From Ewingella americana (GTDB lineage Bacteria > Pseudomonadota > Gammaproteobacteria > Enterobacterales > Enterobacteriaceae), in the NCBI RefSeq assembly GCF_006438725.1, contig NZ_RCZD01000010.1:1-64000 (forward strand): a DNA stretch of 64,000 nucleotides. Reading direction: 5' to 3'. Under the pieces are notes generated by a model. That model made no database searches. It was not told where the DNA came from and saw only the letters and a program-made list of their open reading frames with translations. Below are positions 1 through 12,879 of this stretch, piece after piece. The translations under genes and the position numbers were made by a program. Numbering within the stretch: position 1 is the first letter of the stretch; every line of letters begins with the position of its first letter.

Positions 1-358
<358 letters not shown>

Positions 359-385
359 GGGATCAATTGTGTTTAAACCAGTGGC

Positions 386-2509
<2,124 letters not shown>

Positions 2510-2596
2510 CTATTACTAGGACGTTCAAGTTCAGTTAAGCCAAGCGGGTTAGCTTCTTGAAGCGCCCGCTTGGTTAGCATAACTACTGCGAGGTGA

Positions 2597-3082
<486 letters not shown>

Positions 3083-3163
3083 TTAATTCAGGATTGTCCA
3101 AAACTCTAAGAGTTTATTTTGACAGTAATGTGAAAATGTTTGGCCTTACTTAACGGAGAACCA

Positions 3164-3598
<435 letters not shown>

Positions 3599-3629
3599 CT
3601 AAAAGCATGAGCTAATACGGGGACGCAGA

Positions 3630-3658
3630 ATTTTAGGGCTGACCTACGAGGGTGTCAA
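3630..3658 (-). promoter_or_regulatory. str operon promoter (sigma-70)
   Basis: Read on the minus strand: TTGACA (3653-3658), a 17-bp spacer, then TAAAAT (3630-3635). The -35 hexamer is perfect and the spacing optimal, as expected for a strongly expressed ribosomal operon. It lies about 90 bp upstream of the rpsL start, and the leader between them is GC-poor. Confidence 0.85.
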
Positions 3659-3678
3659 GAAATATACAGTATTAGCGG

Positions 3679-3969
3679 TCATCGCCATGCCATATGCTGG
3701 GAGTGCTTCTCGGTCAGCGCAACGAAACCAGTATAGTCGATTAAGGTCGCACTGTGTAAAATTTGACCAACCAACCCGCGAGCAGACAGATCCTCACTCA
3801 GTACATAAACCGGTAGACCCAGTGTCGCCAAACGTTCGCCAGCCTCGCCGTTTTTCACAGCCGCCAGTACACCATCCTGAACAAGCAAGAGTGCATCTTG
3901 TGGACCGATGAGACGAAGAAGTGCTGTTAAATCACAAGATTGCGGAGAGTTAGCCAAGGTAAAAAGCAT
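3679..3969 (-). CDS. tusB: Sulfurtransferase complex subunit TusB
   Basis: Subunit of the TusBCD hexamer, which relays persulfide sulfur from TusA to TusE and MnmA for 2-thiolation of wobble uridine in Glu, Gln and Lys tRNAs. The 96-residue protein has DsrH-like features (LLLVQDGVLAAV, YVLSEDLSARGL, IDYTGFVALTEKHSQHMAW) and the usual length. It follows tusC after 13 bp and directly precedes the str operon promoter, the same order as in E. coli. Confidence 0.95.
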   Translation of the reverse strand: MLFTLANSPQSCDLTALLRLIGPQDALLLVQDGVLAAVKNGEAGERLATLGLPVYVLSEDLSARGLVGQILHSATLIDYTGFVALTEKHSQHMAWR

Positions 3970-3982
3970 GAGTTTTCCTGCA

Positions 3983-4342
3983 TTAAAAAGTCATAACAAC
4001 ATCATATTCAGACAACTTTTCACGTAATTCATCTTCTGCCAGCGCCTCTGTATCCAGTACCCAGTTGCGCTCATCGGCCAACCCTCGCACTTTTAACGAG
4101 GCCGCACAGACAAAGCACTGGTCGATGTCATACAGAGATAAAACGCCGTAAGTCGCGATGTAATTACGTGCTAAAATTTTATCCGGTTGCTGATTGGCTA
4201 ATAGCTGAAATACGCCATCGGCCACAAAGAAAACCCCGATATCCTCAGTTAATGCCGACGTCGCCAGCAAAGCATCCAGCCCTTCCCGTCCTGATGACGT
4301 CCCGTGTGGCCCATGCGTAAAAACAAAAGCGACTCTCTTCAT
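3983..4342 (-). CDS. tusC: Sulfurtransferase complex subunit TusC
   Basis: DsrF-like subunit of the TusBCD sulfur relay for tRNA 2-thiouridine synthesis. The 119 residues start [27 protein letters not shown], a hallmark of the family, and contain the conserved stretch [18 protein letters not shown]. It lies between tusD (20 bp upstream) and tusB (13 bp downstream), consistent with one transcript. The length is normal. Confidence 0.95.
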   Translation of the reverse strand: MKRVAFVFTHGPHGTSSGREGLDALLATSALTEDIGVFFVADGVFQLLANQQPDKILARNYIATYGVLSLYDIDQCFVCAASLKVRGLADERNWVLDTEALAEDELREKLSEYDVVMTF

Positions 4343-4362
4343 AGTGGGTTCACACCTTGCAT

Positions 4363-4755
4363 TTAAAACTGTACCAATCGGTCACAGGTCAGCGACGCTT
4401 CAGCCAGACTGCCCAAACCGGTGAGGGTAAATCCGGGCTGAAGGTTGGCAAACTCCATCCCCTGATTGCGCGCCTCTGCATCATCAATCACGCCACGCCG
4501 CAAAGCGGCAGCCACGCAGACATTCAGTGCAACCCGGTTATCGGCGGCTAAGCGCTGCCATGCTCGCACTAAATCAAACTCATCCGACGCAGGCGTAGAA
4601 AGTTGATTGCCATTCAACACGCCCTCACGGTAGAAAAAGATGCTTTCAAGCTGATGCCCACAAGCGAGCAGCGCCAGAGCAAATTGATAGGCCGCACTGG
4701 CCTGCTGCGTACCATACGCAGGGCCGGTGACCAGCAGACAATAACGTAGCTTCAA
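4363..4755 (-). CDS. tusD: Sulfurtransferase complex subunit TusD
   Basis: DsrE-like subunit that accepts persulfide sulfur from TusA in tRNA 2-thiolation. The 130-residue protein starts [20 protein letters not shown]. Cys80 in [11 protein letters not shown] corresponds to the catalytic Cys78 of E. coli TusD. The start overlaps the yheO stop by 4 nt (ATGA), which suggests translational coupling of yheO and tusDCB. Confidence 0.95.
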   Translation of the reverse strand: MKLRYCLLVTGPAYGTQQASAAYQFALALLACGHQLESIFFYREGVLNGNQLSTPASDEFDLVRAWQRLAADNRVALNVCVAAALRRGVIDDAEARNQGMEFANLQPGFTLTGLGSLAEASLTCDRLVQF

Positions 4756-5474
4756 CGCTCGTTCCCCACCAGATCACCGCTTTTGAACTGTCGGATATAG
4801 AGATAAACAGTGTGTTTGGAAATATTCAGCCGGTCAGCAACCTGATTAATGGCATCTTTAATATCAAAAATGCCTTTCTCATAAAGATTCAGCACAACCT
4901 GACGATTCTTCGCATTGTTAGACACATTTCGGTCGGCATTAACCTCTTCAATGGTGAACTCCAGCGTTTGGGCAACCAGATCATCAACCGATGAAGCAAA
5001 GTTCACAGAGGGAGCCACTTCCTGCGTTTCAGGCGGCATAAAAGTTTGAATAATTTGCGAGAAAGGCACATCAAGATTCATGTTGATACAAAGCAGCCCA
5101 ATGACTCGCTGTTCACGATTGCGGATAGCAATAGTAAGAGATTTCATCAGGACGCCGCTTTTGGCGCGGGTAAAATAAGCTTTGGAGACATTACTGTCAG
5201 CGCCGGTCATATCGTGCAGCATACGCAGCGCCAGATCGGTTATCGGTGAGCCGATTTTCCGTCCGGTATGTTCACCATTAGCGATCCGAATCGCCGAGCA
5301 TTTCAGATCTTCTAAAGAATGCAGAACAATTTCGCAATGTTCACCAATCAACATGGCCAGACCATCGACGACTGCCTCATAGGAGGTGAGTATTTCGTGG
5401 TCGGTCTGATTGAAAGGACGTTGGTCCAGCAAATCCAGTTCGCCGGTTTCGCCAGATATAAGCGAATTAGACAT
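4752..5474 (-). CDS. yheO: YheO-like PAS/HTH DNA-binding protein
   Basis: Putative transcription regulator of unknown target. Seen: an N-terminal PAS-like YheO domain ([38 protein letters not shown]) and a C-terminal helix-turn-helix ([25 protein letters not shown]). I chose the ATG at 5472-5474 (240 aa, the E. coli length) over an upstream in-frame GTG at 5486. The ATG has GGTGG eight bases upstream, while the GTG has AG-rich sequence directly abutting it. It is coupled to tusD by a 4-nt overlap. A link to sulfur relay control is only suggested by position. Confidence 0.92.
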   Translation of the reverse strand: MSNSLISGETGELDLLDQRPFNQTDHEILTSYEAVVDGLAMLIGEHCEIVLHSLEDLKCSAIRIANGEHTGRKIGSPITDLALRMLHDMTGADSNVSKAYFTRAKSGVLMKSLTIAIRNREQRVIGLLCINMNLDVPFSQIIQTFMPPETQEVAPSVNFASSVDDLVAQTLEFTIEEVNADRNVSNNAKNRQVVLNLYEKGIFDIKDAINQVADRLNISKHTVYLYIRQFKSGDLVGNER

Positions 5475-5683
5475 CGAAGCTACCACCCTCTACATCGCAT
5501 TTGCCTGACAGCAGCAATACGTATCAATCAATATCCCAGGTCCGTTACTGTAACAATTGCACAGGCAGACACGCTGGGATCACGTGGAATAGTGACGTTA
5601 TGCCCGACGGGCAAACGCGTCAAGTGATCATCATAGAGTAACCGCAGTAAAATGAGGGTCTGAATGCAATTAATCCATCAGAC

Positions 5684-5714
5684 AAAAAAAACCGCCGCAT
5701 TAAGCGACGGTTCT
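5684..5714 (-). terminator. Rho-independent terminator of fkpA
   Basis: On the minus strand AACCGTCGC, a five-base loop and GCGGCGGTT form a GC-rich stem followed by a run of eight T. It lies directly downstream of the fkpA stop. Confidence 0.9.
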
Positions 5715-5732
5715 TCACTACACCGGGCAAAT

Positions 5733-6593
5733 TTATTTTGCTTTAGGTGCTGCGGCTGCGGCTGCGTCATCAGCAGGTTGTTCAGCTGCTTTTGGATCTG
5801 CTTTTGGTGCCGCTTTAACGTCCAATAACTCTACGTCGAAGACCAGAGTAGAGTTAGCAGGGATCCCCGGAACGCCGGTTTTGCCGTAAGCCAGTTCTGG
5901 TGGAATGACCAGCTTGATTTTGCCGCCTTTCTTCACGTGTTTCAGGCCTTCGGTCCAGCCTGGGATAACACCGTCAAGACGGAAAGACAGAGGCTCGCCG
6001 CGGGTATAAGAGTTATCAAACTCAGTACCGTCGGTCAGGGTGCCCTTGTAGTTCACAACCACAGTGTCGCTGTCTTTTGGCACTTCACCGGTACCTGGTT
6101 TCTCAACCTGATACAGCAAACCTGATTCCGTTTTCTTCACGCCTTTGGTTTTAGCAAAATCAGCGCGGAATTTGTCACCTTTGTCGGAGTTAGCTTTAGC
6201 GTCTTGCTCCATTTTAGCCTGAGCGGAAGCTTTCACACGGCCTTCGAAGGTTTGCAGGGTTTTTTCGATTTCCTGATCGGACAGCTTGCTCTTATTCGCA
6301 AAAGCGTCCTGAACACCGGAGATCAACTGGTCTTTATCCAGTTTGATACCCAGTTTCTCTTGTTCTTTCAGAGAATTGTCCATGTAGCGTCCAAGTGAAG
6401 CACCCAGAGCGTAAGCAGCCTGCTCGTCATCACTTTTAAACTTTGCGGTATCAGTCGCGGCCGGAGCGGCGGCGGCTGGTGCAGCAGCTGGCGTCTCAGC
6501 GGCTTTCGCTGCGTCGGCTGCCATAACCTGCGTAGCATTCAGAGCCAGTGCCATCGTGGTCGCTAACAGTGTTACTTTAAACAGTGATTTCAT
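5733..6593 (-). CDS. fkpA: Periplasmic FKBP-type peptidyl-prolyl isomerase FkpA
   Basis: Periplasmic PPIase and chaperone for envelope proteins. The N-terminal signal peptide is KSLFKVTLLATTMALALNA, with cleavage likely after the VMA-A region near residue 25. A dimerisation and chaperone domain follows. The FKBP domain occupies roughly residues 145-255 (VVVNYKGTLTDGTEFDNSY, VIPGWTEGLKHV, PPELAYGKTGVPGIPANS, LVFDVELLDV). The ATG at 6591-6593 with GGAGAA upstream gives 286 aa; an in-frame TTG at 6605 is not used. The tail is rich in Ala, Lys and Pro and a little longer than in E. coli. It has its own terminator and is divergent from slyX. Confidence 0.96.
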   Translation of the reverse strand: MKSLFKVTLLATTMALALNATQVMAADAAKAAETPAAAPAAAAPAATDTAKFKSDDEQAAYALGASLGRYMDNSLKEQEKLGIKLDKDQLISGVQDAFANKSKLSDQEIEKTLQTFEGRVKASAQAKMEQDAKANSDKGDKFRADFAKTKGVKKTESGLLYQVEKPGTGEVPKDSDTVVVNYKGTLTDGTEFDNSYTRGEPLSFRLDGVIPGWTEGLKHVKKGGKIKLVIPPELAYGKTGVPGIPANSTLVFDVELLDVKAAPKADPKAAEQPADDAAAAAAPKAK

Positions 6594-6852
6594 CCATTTC
6601 TCCAAGACCTGAAGCGTATTACCTCAGGTAACAATTACGAAAATTCGTCGGTTACTATAACTGTCCCTGTTCAGACAAGACAATATCTATACTAACCAAT
6701 AGCGTCTTATTCGGACCTTTTTTGATCCAATTAGTTTCGGCAAAGGCACATATTACGAAAAGTCCTACATCAGGAGGTCAGGCAATTCTCTTTCATTGCA
6801 GGTAGAATCGCGCTCCTGACTGTCCTGTCAGCCGCACTTAGAGGGGAATACT

Positions 6853-7071
6853 ATGGACCAGAACACACTGGAACACCGACTGGAAATGCTGGAAAGTCGC
6901 CTGGCATTCCAGGAAGTGACAATTGATGAACTCAACACCATCGTCACGTCTCATCAGTTGGAGATGAGCCGACTGCATGACCACCTGCGTCTGCTGACTG
7001 ACAAACTGCGTGCCTCGCAGCCATCGCAGATTGCTGACCAGTCCGAAGAAACCCCTCCGCCACACTATTAA
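6853..7071 (+). CDS. slyX: SlyX family coiled-coil protein
   Basis: Small cytosolic protein of unknown function, found next to slyD in enterics. The 72 residues are mostly one amphipathic helix with heptad leucines ([22 protein letters not shown]), predicting a coiled coil. The C-terminus ETPPPHY matches the family's Pro-rich ending. GAGGGG precedes the ATG. It is convergent with slyD over a shared terminator. Confidence 0.93.
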   Translation: MDQNTLEHRLEMLESRLAFQEVTIDELNTIVTSHQLEMSRLHDHLRLLTDKLRASQPSQIADQSEETPPPHY

Positions 7072-7097
7072 TTACGGGTCTTGCCGGGCAGCAGAAA

Positions 7098-7129
7098 CAA
7101 AAAAGGCATCCCGCAGGATGCCTTTTCTT
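7098..7129. terminator. Bidirectional terminator between slyX and slyD
   Basis: AAAAGGCATC (7101-7110) and GATGCCTTTT (7117-7126) form a 10-bp stem with a 6-nt loop. A-runs on the left and T-runs on the right let it act in both directions, ending slyX on the plus strand and slyD on the minus strand. Confidence 0.9.
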
Positions 7130-7141
7130 CATGGCTGGCGA

Positions 7142-7747
7142 TTAATGACAACCGCAGCCGCCGTTGCCACCGCAACCGCCTTTTTTCACTTCGCCATGGT
7201 CGTGCTCGTGATCATGGCTGTGACCGTGGCCGCCGCAGCAACCGTCACCATGCTCGTGATCGTGACCATGGTCGTGACCGTGCTCACCGTGAACGTGACC
7301 ATGAGCCAGTTCTTCTTCGGTTGCTTCACGGATAGCCACCACTTCTACGTGGAAGTTCAGATCCTGACCTGCCAGCATGTGGTTACCGTCAACCACAACG
7401 TGGTCACCGTCAACTTCAGTGATCTCAACAGGAACCGGCCCCTGGTCGGTGTCAGCCAGGAAACGCATACCCACTTCCAGCTCTTCAACACCCATGAACA
7501 CGTCTTTAGGCACGCGCTGCACCAGGTTTTCGTCGTAGTCACCGTAAGCGTCATTTGCGCCAACATGCACGTCGAATACGTCACCAATGGCGTGATTTTC
7601 TAGCGCAGTTTCCAGGCCAGAGATCAGAGAACCATGGCCGTGCAGGTAATCCAACGGTGCGCTCACCGGAGATTCATCAACCAACACACCGTCTTCTGTA
7701 CGTACCTGGTATGCCACGCTGACGACCAGATCTTTAGATACTTTCAT
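7142..7747 (-). CDS. slyD: FKBP-type peptidyl-prolyl isomerase and metallochaperone SlyD
   Basis: Cytosolic PPIase that also supplies nickel for hydrogenase maturation in E. coli. The 201 residues comprise a split FKBP domain (VSVAYQVRTEDGVLVDESP, LDYLHGHGSLISGLE, FDVHVGANDAYG) with an inserted flap domain. A C-terminal metal-binding tail from about residue 150 is extremely His-rich, with Cys pairs (GDGCCGGHGHSHDHEHDHG, GGCGGNGGCGCH). GGAG precedes the ATG. The His-rich tail creates long artefactual open frames on the other strand. Confidence 0.96.
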   Translation of the reverse strand: MKVSKDLVVSVAYQVRTEDGVLVDESPVSAPLDYLHGHGSLISGLETALENHAIGDVFDVHVGANDAYGDYDENLVQRVPKDVFMGVEELEVGMRFLADTDQGPVPVEITEVDGDHVVVDGNHMLAGQDLNFHVEVVAIREATEEELAHGHVHGEHGHDHGHDHEHGDGCCGGHGHSHDHEHDHGEVKKGGCGGNGGCGCH

Positions 7748-7960
7748 GATAACTCCTACCGTTGGAAACTTAATTTATTGTCTGCGAACGCTTCGGGTAA
7801 CGAACGCCACGTCGTTTCAGGCTAATTCAGTTACGGCGCGTTACCCGTATCTTGAGACAAACGAGCGGATACGAAAACGGTGCCGAATAAATTTGGCGAA
7901 GAGTGTAGCGGAAATCCGCGCCTCTGTACCGAACAGCATAAAAAAACGCGGCCAAGAACG

Positions 7961-8164
7961 CTACTTCGGATCAAAAATACCGATAACTTGTTCTTCCGGG
8001 CGCAACGTCTTACTGACCTGCTCATCCGTCTGGCGCTTGTGCAGCCCACACTTGATGCACTCGACCACTTCGACCTGATCTTCTGTCCATAAAGCCAGCG
8101 TATCCAGCGCCTTACACTGCGGGCAAACCGCCCCGGCAATGAAACGCTTACGGGTTGTAGCCAT
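7961..8164 (-). CDS. yheV: YheV family putative zinc-ribbon protein
   Basis: 67-residue protein of unknown function. Two CxxC pairs (CPQC at about 14-17 and CIKC at about 37-40) form a zinc-ribbon-like knuckle, which is seen directly. The ATG at 8162-8164 has GGAGAG six bases upstream and is preferred to the adjacent GTG. It lies 101 bp downstream of kefB and is probably the last gene of the kefG-kefB-yheV transcript, as in E. coli. Confidence 0.9.
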   Translation of the reverse strand: MATTRKRFIAGAVCPQCKALDTLALWTEDQVEVVECIKCGLHKRQTDEQVSKTLRPEEQVIGIFDPK

Positions 8165-8265
8165 CACTTACTCTCCAGAAATGTTGCGTCTTGCGCCTGC
8201 TTTTAACGTGGGGGCAGCGGAAACGTTTTGCAAAAAAAATTTTAGCGGCCCGCAATAAAAGGCGG

Positions 8266-10074
8266 TTATTCGTCATCGTCCCAGCCATCAAGCTGGCGGC
8301 GTTCGTTATGCATTTCACTTTGGAAGATCTCTTCCAGTTCGCGGCGTGCCTCTTTGAGGCGGGAAATCTGCGCCACGTCGCCACGGTTTTGCGGTACAAG
8401 TTCACGCAGCATGCGCATATCCAGACGGCGAAAATGCTGTTGCGCACGATACGCACTGTGCGGATGCATTCCCAGCGTCACCAAAGCTTTCTTACCGAGT
8501 TCCAGTGCGCTGGAGAACGTCTCGCGGGAGAAATGCGTGACGCCCGCCTGCAACAGTTCATGCGCTTCAACACGCCCGCGGGCACGCGCCAGAATATTCA
8601 GATGCGGGAAATGCTGCTGGCAAAGATGCACAATTTCCATCGTATCTTCAGGTTCATTACAGGTAATGACGATGGATTTGGCCTTCTCCGCACCCGATGC
8701 CCTGAGCAACTCAAGCTCCGTCGCGTCACCGTAATAGACTTTGTAGCCGTAGGTGCGCATCAGGCCCACGGCGCTGATATCACGCTCCAGTACCGTAATA
8801 CGCATTTTGTTGGCCATCAGCAAGCGACCAATCACCTGGCCAAATCGCCCGAAGCCCACGATGATCACCTGCGGTTCGTCATCCTGCACAAAGTGCTTTT
8901 CGTCACTTTCCTCTTTATCGTTGTAGCGGCGAACCAGAATCCGGTCCACGCCCTGCATCAGCAACGGCGTCGTCATCATCGATAAGGTCACTACCACCAA
9001 TAACAGCGACAACTGCTCGGAAGAGATGACTTTCTGCGCCCCGGCGGCCGAGAACAGCACAAAGGCAAATTCTCCCCCCTGGCTGAGTACGGCGGCAAAT
9101 TGCAGCCGTACCGAGGTGCGCAGGCCAAATACTCTGGCGAGGGCGTACAGGACGCCACCTTTTACCGCCACCAGCGCCAGAACGCCCGCCAGAACCAGCA
9201 GAATATGGGTATAAAGTACACCGAGATTCAGCGCCATGCCGACCGAGATAAAGAACAGCCCGAGCAGCAGCCCCTTAAAGGGTTCAATCGCGATTTCCAG
9301 CTCATGCTGATATTCACTTTCCGCCAGCAATACCCCGGCGATAAACGTGCCGAGCGCCATCGAGAAGCCCAGCGAGTCCATAAACAGCGCCGAGCCAAGC
9401 ACCAGCAACAGCGCGGCGGCGGTAAACACTTCCCGCACGCCGGAAGCCACGATCAGCCGGAAAATCGGCCGCAGTAAAAAACGCCCGCCGATCAACATCC
9501 CGGCGAACGCCAGCACCTTGAGGCCAATCAGCGCCCAGTTATTGGCCCCTTCCGAGCCACCGGCCAGCAACGGAATCAGCGCCAGCGCAGGGATAACCGC
9601 AATGTCCTGAAACAGCAGCACCGCAAAACCCAACTGGCCGCCTTCGTTGCGGGTCATGCTCTTATCGCGCATCAGCTGCAGCGCCATCGCCGTCGATGAC
9701 ATCGCCAGGCCGATGCCGCCGATCAGCGCCGCCTGCCATGAGAATTTAGTCAGATACAACAAACCGCCGAGTACCGCAGCGGTCAATATCACCTGCCCGG
9801 CACCGACGCCAAAAATTTGCCGCCGCAGCTCCCACAGTTTGCCGGGGTTCAGCTCCAGCCCGATGATAAACATCAGGAATACGACACCGAGCTCAGAGAA
9901 GTGCAGAATTTCATCCACATCGCGGATAAAGCCCAGCCCCCAGGGGCCGATGGCGATACCGGCGATCAAATAACCGAGCACCGCGCCAATCCCCAGTCGC
10001 TGAGCGATGGGCACCGCGACGACTGCCGCAAACAGAAACAGCAGAATGGCTGCCGGTAGATTGGAACCGTCCAT
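8266..10074 (-). CDS. kefB: Glutathione-gated potassium efflux antiporter KefB
   Basis: Inner-membrane K+/H+ antiporter of the CPA2 family, held closed by glutathione and opened by glutathione adducts of electrophiles. The membrane domain covers roughly residues 1-380, with about 12 helices and the conserved [20 protein letters not shown]. It is followed by a cytosolic KTN/RCK Rossmann domain ([24 protein letters not shown]) near 400-520 and the C-terminal tail. The ATG at 10072-10074 gives 602 aa, close to the E. coli 601. Its start overlaps the kefG stop by one base (TAATG), indicating coupling. Confidence 0.96.
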   Translation of the reverse strand: MDGSNLPAAILLFLFAAVVAVPIAQRLGIGAVLGYLIAGIAIGPWGLGFIRDVDEILHFSELGVVFLMFIIGLELNPGKLWELRRQIFGVGAGQVILTAAVLGGLLYLTKFSWQAALIGGIGLAMSSTAMALQLMRDKSMTRNEGGQLGFAVLLFQDIAVIPALALIPLLAGGSEGANNWALIGLKVLAFAGMLIGGRFLLRPIFRLIVASGVREVFTAAALLLVLGSALFMDSLGFSMALGTFIAGVLLAESEYQHELEIAIEPFKGLLLGLFFISVGMALNLGVLYTHILLVLAGVLALVAVKGGVLYALARVFGLRTSVRLQFAAVLSQGGEFAFVLFSAAGAQKVISSEQLSLLLVVVTLSMMTTPLLMQGVDRILVRRYNDKEESDEKHFVQDDEPQVIIVGFGRFGQVIGRLLMANKMRITVLERDISAVGLMRTYGYKVYYGDATELELLRASGAEKAKSIVITCNEPEDTMEIVHLCQQHFPHLNILARARGRVEAHELLQAGVTHFSRETFSSALELGKKALVTLGMHPHSAYRAQQHFRRLDMRMLRELVPQNRGDVAQISRLKEARRELEEIFQSEMHNERRQLDGWDDDE

Positions 10075-10628
10075 TATTTGTGGCCCCCGTGTGCAATCGG
10101 TGACTGTAACCATTCGCCATACGCCTGCGCATGGCTTTGCAACACATCAGGCTTCTGTCGGCGCGCCCAATAGATGATAATGGGCGTCATCCAGTGCATA
10201 TGGCACATGGCAGACGTCAGCTCGAACGGCCGCATGATGTCGCTCATTGGGTAGCGATTATACCCCCCGGCCTTATAAGCCCCTTCGGGTTCACCGGTCG
10301 TCACTACAGAACGCCAATACTTGCCACGTAGCGCATTGCCGCCCGCGCCGCTGGCGAAACCCCGGGCCAGCACGCGGTCCATCCACTCCTTGAGCAGCGC
10401 CGGGCAACTGTAGGTATAGAGCGGATGCTGGAAGACAATCACCTTATGCTCGCGCAGCAACTCCTGTTCGCGATGGATATCGATAAAGAAATCAGGGTAA
10501 TGGGCATATAAATCATGAACCGTGACATGCTCCAGCTGCCGGGCGTGTTGCAATAAAACACGATTGGCAACCGAATCGGGCGATTCCGGGTGGGCATACA
10601 GCAGCAAAACCTTGGGTGGCTGCGACAT
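10074..10628 (-). CDS. kefG: Ancillary flavoprotein KefG of the KefB system
   Basis: Quinone-reductase-like flavodoxin-fold protein that is needed for full KefB activity in E. coli. The 184 residues include [26 protein letters not shown] and the conserved [22 protein letters not shown]. The ATG at 10626-10628 with GGAGG seven bases upstream gives exactly the E. coli length; the open frame extends 18 codons further upstream but without a better start. It is coupled to kefB. Confidence 0.94.
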   Translation of the reverse strand: MSQPPKVLLLYAHPESPDSVANRVLLQHARQLEHVTVHDLYAHYPDFFIDIHREQELLREHKVIVFQHPLYTYSCPALLKEWMDRVLARGFASGAGGNALRGKYWRSVVTTGEPEGAYKAGGYNRYPMSDIMRPFELTSAMCHMHWMTPIIIYWARRQKPDVLQSHAQAYGEWLQSPIAHGGHK

Positions 10629-10812
10629 CAATACCTCCAAAGCGTCGTCAGGGTGCGGTTTTTCCGTTACCATGCTTCGCAAAGACTAAAAATAGGACGC
10701 AATACGTCTTGTTTAATATTGTGACAATTTTGGCTCAAATAAGCGGTACAGACGCCGCATAAATCATCTCGAATTTAGATGACAATTTAACATACTCTCA
10801 ACACGGCGCTTT

Positions 10813-12729
10813 ATGATTGTTTTCTCCTCATTACAAATCCGACGCGGTACCAATGTCCTGCTGGACAACGCGTCAGCCACCATTAATCCCGGCCAGAAAG
10901 TCGGTCTGGTCGGCAAAAACGGCTGTGGTAAATCCACGCTGATATCACTGCTGAAAAACGAAATGAGCGCCGATGCGGGCAACCTGACGTTTCCTAATAA
11001 CTGGGCATTAGCCTGGGTAAATCAGGAAACGCCTGCGCTTGACGTCCCTGCCATTGAGTATGTTATCGATGGCGACCGCGAATTTCGTCAGTTGGAGTCT
11101 GAATTACAGCAAGCCAACGAACGTGACGACGGCCACGCCATCGCACACGTGCATGGCAAGCTCGACGCCATTCAGGCCTGGACCATCCCGGCGCGTGCGG
11201 CCAGTTTACTCAGCGGCCTTGGCTTCACCCAGAGCCAGTTGCAGCAACCGGTGAAATCCTTCTCCGGCGGCTGGCGTATGCGTCTCAACCTGGCGCAGGC
11301 GCTGATCTGCCGCTCTGATCTGCTGCTGCTTGATGAACCGACCAACCACCTTGATTTAGATGCGGTGATCTGGCTGGAGAAGTGGCTGAAAAGCTACACC
11401 GGCACGTTGGTGCTGATTTCCCATGACCGCGACTTCCTCGACCCGATTGTCGATAAAATCCTGCACATCGAACAGCAGACGCTGAACGAATACACCGGTA
11501 ACTACTCGTCATTTGAACGCCAGCGGGCGACCAAACTGTCGCAACAGCAGTCGCTGTTTGAAAGCCAGCAGGAAAAAGTGGCGCATCTGCAAAGCTACAT
11601 TGACCGTTTCCGCGCCCAGGCGACCAAAGCCAAACAGGCGCAGAGCCGCATCAAAATGCTCGAGCGTATGGAGCTGATTGCCCCGGCACACGTCGACAAT
11701 CCTTTTCATTTTAGCTTCCGTTCGCCGGAAAACTTGCCCGATCCGCTGCTGCGCATGGAAAAAGTCAGCGCCGGTTATGGCGACAACACCATTCTGGACT
11801 CCATCAAACTCAATCTGGTACCGGGTTCGCGTATCGGGCTGCTTGGCCGTAACGGCGCGGGTAAATCAACGCTGATCAAACTGCTGGCGGGCACCATGCC
11901 GCCGCTGCGGGGAGATATCGGGCTATCGAAAGGCGTGAAACTGGGTTATTTCGCCCAGCATCAGCTGGAGTTTTTACGGGCCGACGAATCGCCGCTGCAA
12001 CACCTGACGCGCATCGCAGCCAAAGAGACCGAACAGCAACTGCGTGACTATTTAGGCGGTTTTGGTTTCCACGGCGACAAAGTCACAGACCCGACCGAAC
12101 GCTTCTCCGGTGGCGAAAAAGCCCGTCTGGTGCTGGCGCTCATCGTCTGGCAGCGCCCTAACCTGCTGCTGCTCGATGAACCGACCAACCACCTGGATCT
12201 CGATATGCGTCAGGCGCTGACCGAAGCGCTGATGGACTTCGAAGGTGCCATGGTCGTGGTCTCGCATGACCGCCACCTGCTGCGCTCCACCACCGATGAC
12301 CTCTATCTGGTTCACGGCGGTAAAGTAGAGCAGTTCGACGGCGATCTGGAAGATTATCAGCAATGGCTGGTGGATATTCAGCGTCAGGAGAGCCAGCAAG
12401 AAGCACCCGCTAAAGATGGCGTGAACAGTGCGCAATCGCGTAAAGACCAGAAGCGACGCGAAGCCGACTTCCGTAATCAAACCCAGCCGCTGCGCAAGCA
12501 GATCACCAAGCTGGAATCACAGATGGAAAAGCTCACTAAAGAGCTGAGCGTTATCGAAGAGAAACTGGCCGACTCAGCGCTTTACGACATCAGCCGCAAA
12601 GCCGAACTGACCGAATGCCTGCAACAGCAAATCAAAGTGAGAAGCGCACTCGACGACACCGAAATGACCTGGCTCGACGCCCAGGAACAACTGGAAGAGT
12701 CAGCGAAAGGATTTGATTTAGAAAGTTGA
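10813..12729 (+). CDS. yheS: ABC-F family ATPase YheS
   Basis: Soluble duplicated ABC ATPase of the ABC-F class, which acts on ribosomes rather than in transport. The 638 residues contain two cassettes: Walker A GKNGCGKST and GRNGAGKST, signatures FSGGWRMR and FSGGEKAR, and Walker B LLLLDEPTNHLDLD twice. A linker lies near 240-300 and a Lys/Glu/Gln-rich coiled-coil tail from about 530. There are no membrane segments. It is divergent from kefG over 184 bp. The precise cellular role of YheS is not settled by the sequence. Confidence 0.95.
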   Translation: MIVFSSLQIRRGTNVLLDNASATINPGQKVGLVGKNGCGKSTLISLLKNEMSADAGNLTFPNNWALAWVNQETPALDVPAIEYVIDGDREFRQLESELQQANERDDGHAIAHVHGKLDAIQAWTIPARAASLLSGLGFTQSQLQQPVKSFSGGWRMRLNLAQALICRSDLLLLDEPTNHLDLDAVIWLEKWLKSYTGTLVLISHDRDFLDPIVDKILHIEQQTLNEYTGNYSSFERQRATKLSQQQSLFESQQEKVAHLQSYIDRFRAQATKAKQAQSRIKMLERMELIAPAHVDNPFHFSFRSPENLPDPLLRMEKVSAGYGDNTILDSIKLNLVPGSRIGLLGRNGAGKSTLIKLLAGTMPPLRGDIGLSKGVKLGYFAQHQLEFLRADESPLQHLTRIAAKETEQQLRDYLGGFGFHGDKVTDPTERFSGGEKARLVLALIVWQRPNLLLLDEPTNHLDLDMRQALTEALMDFEGAMVVVSHDRHLLRSTTDDLYLVHGGKVEQFDGDLEDYQQWLVDIQRQESQQEAPAKDGVNSAQSRKDQKRREADFRNQTQPLRKQITKLESQMEKLTKELSVIEEKLADSALYDISRKAELTECLQQQIKVRSALDDTEMTWLDAQEQLEESAKGFDLES

Positions 12730-12767
12730 TCCTTTCTTTTCCCTCACAATCCCCTTTCCGAGCGTGG

Positions 12768-12871
12768 TTGTACGGGAGCGAGGCAAGGCGCCAGTCACCT
12801 TGGGAGCGGAGCATACTCCAGTATGTGAGCAACCCAAGGTGACGCCGCAACGCCGCCGCAGCCCCGTACAA
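12768..12871. repeat. Long imperfect palindrome (dispersed intergenic repeat, copy 1)
   Basis: About 104 bp between yheS and tauD with nested inverted repeats. The outer arms are TTGTACGGG (12768-12776) and CCCGTACAA (12863-12871). The middle arms are GTCACCTTGGG (12794-12804) and CCCAAGGTGAC (12833-12843). The innermost arms are CATACT (12812-12817) and AGTATG (12820-12825). The core 12807-12829 reappears in modified form at 46153-46176. It fills the gap between two convergent genes and may also stop transcription. I cannot name the repeat family with certainty. Confidence 0.85.
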
Positions 12872-12879
12872 AAACGCGA

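Noticed and set aside
6606-6852. Possible sigma-E promoter for fkpA
   Set aside because: A TCTGA-like element is present but the -35 part matches the GGAACTT consensus poorly, so it was not listed.
7010-7603. Val/Thr-rich plus-strand open frame opposite slyD
   Set aside because: It is the complement of the His-rich SlyD tail; composition is an artefact of GTG and ATG complementing CAC and CAT codons.
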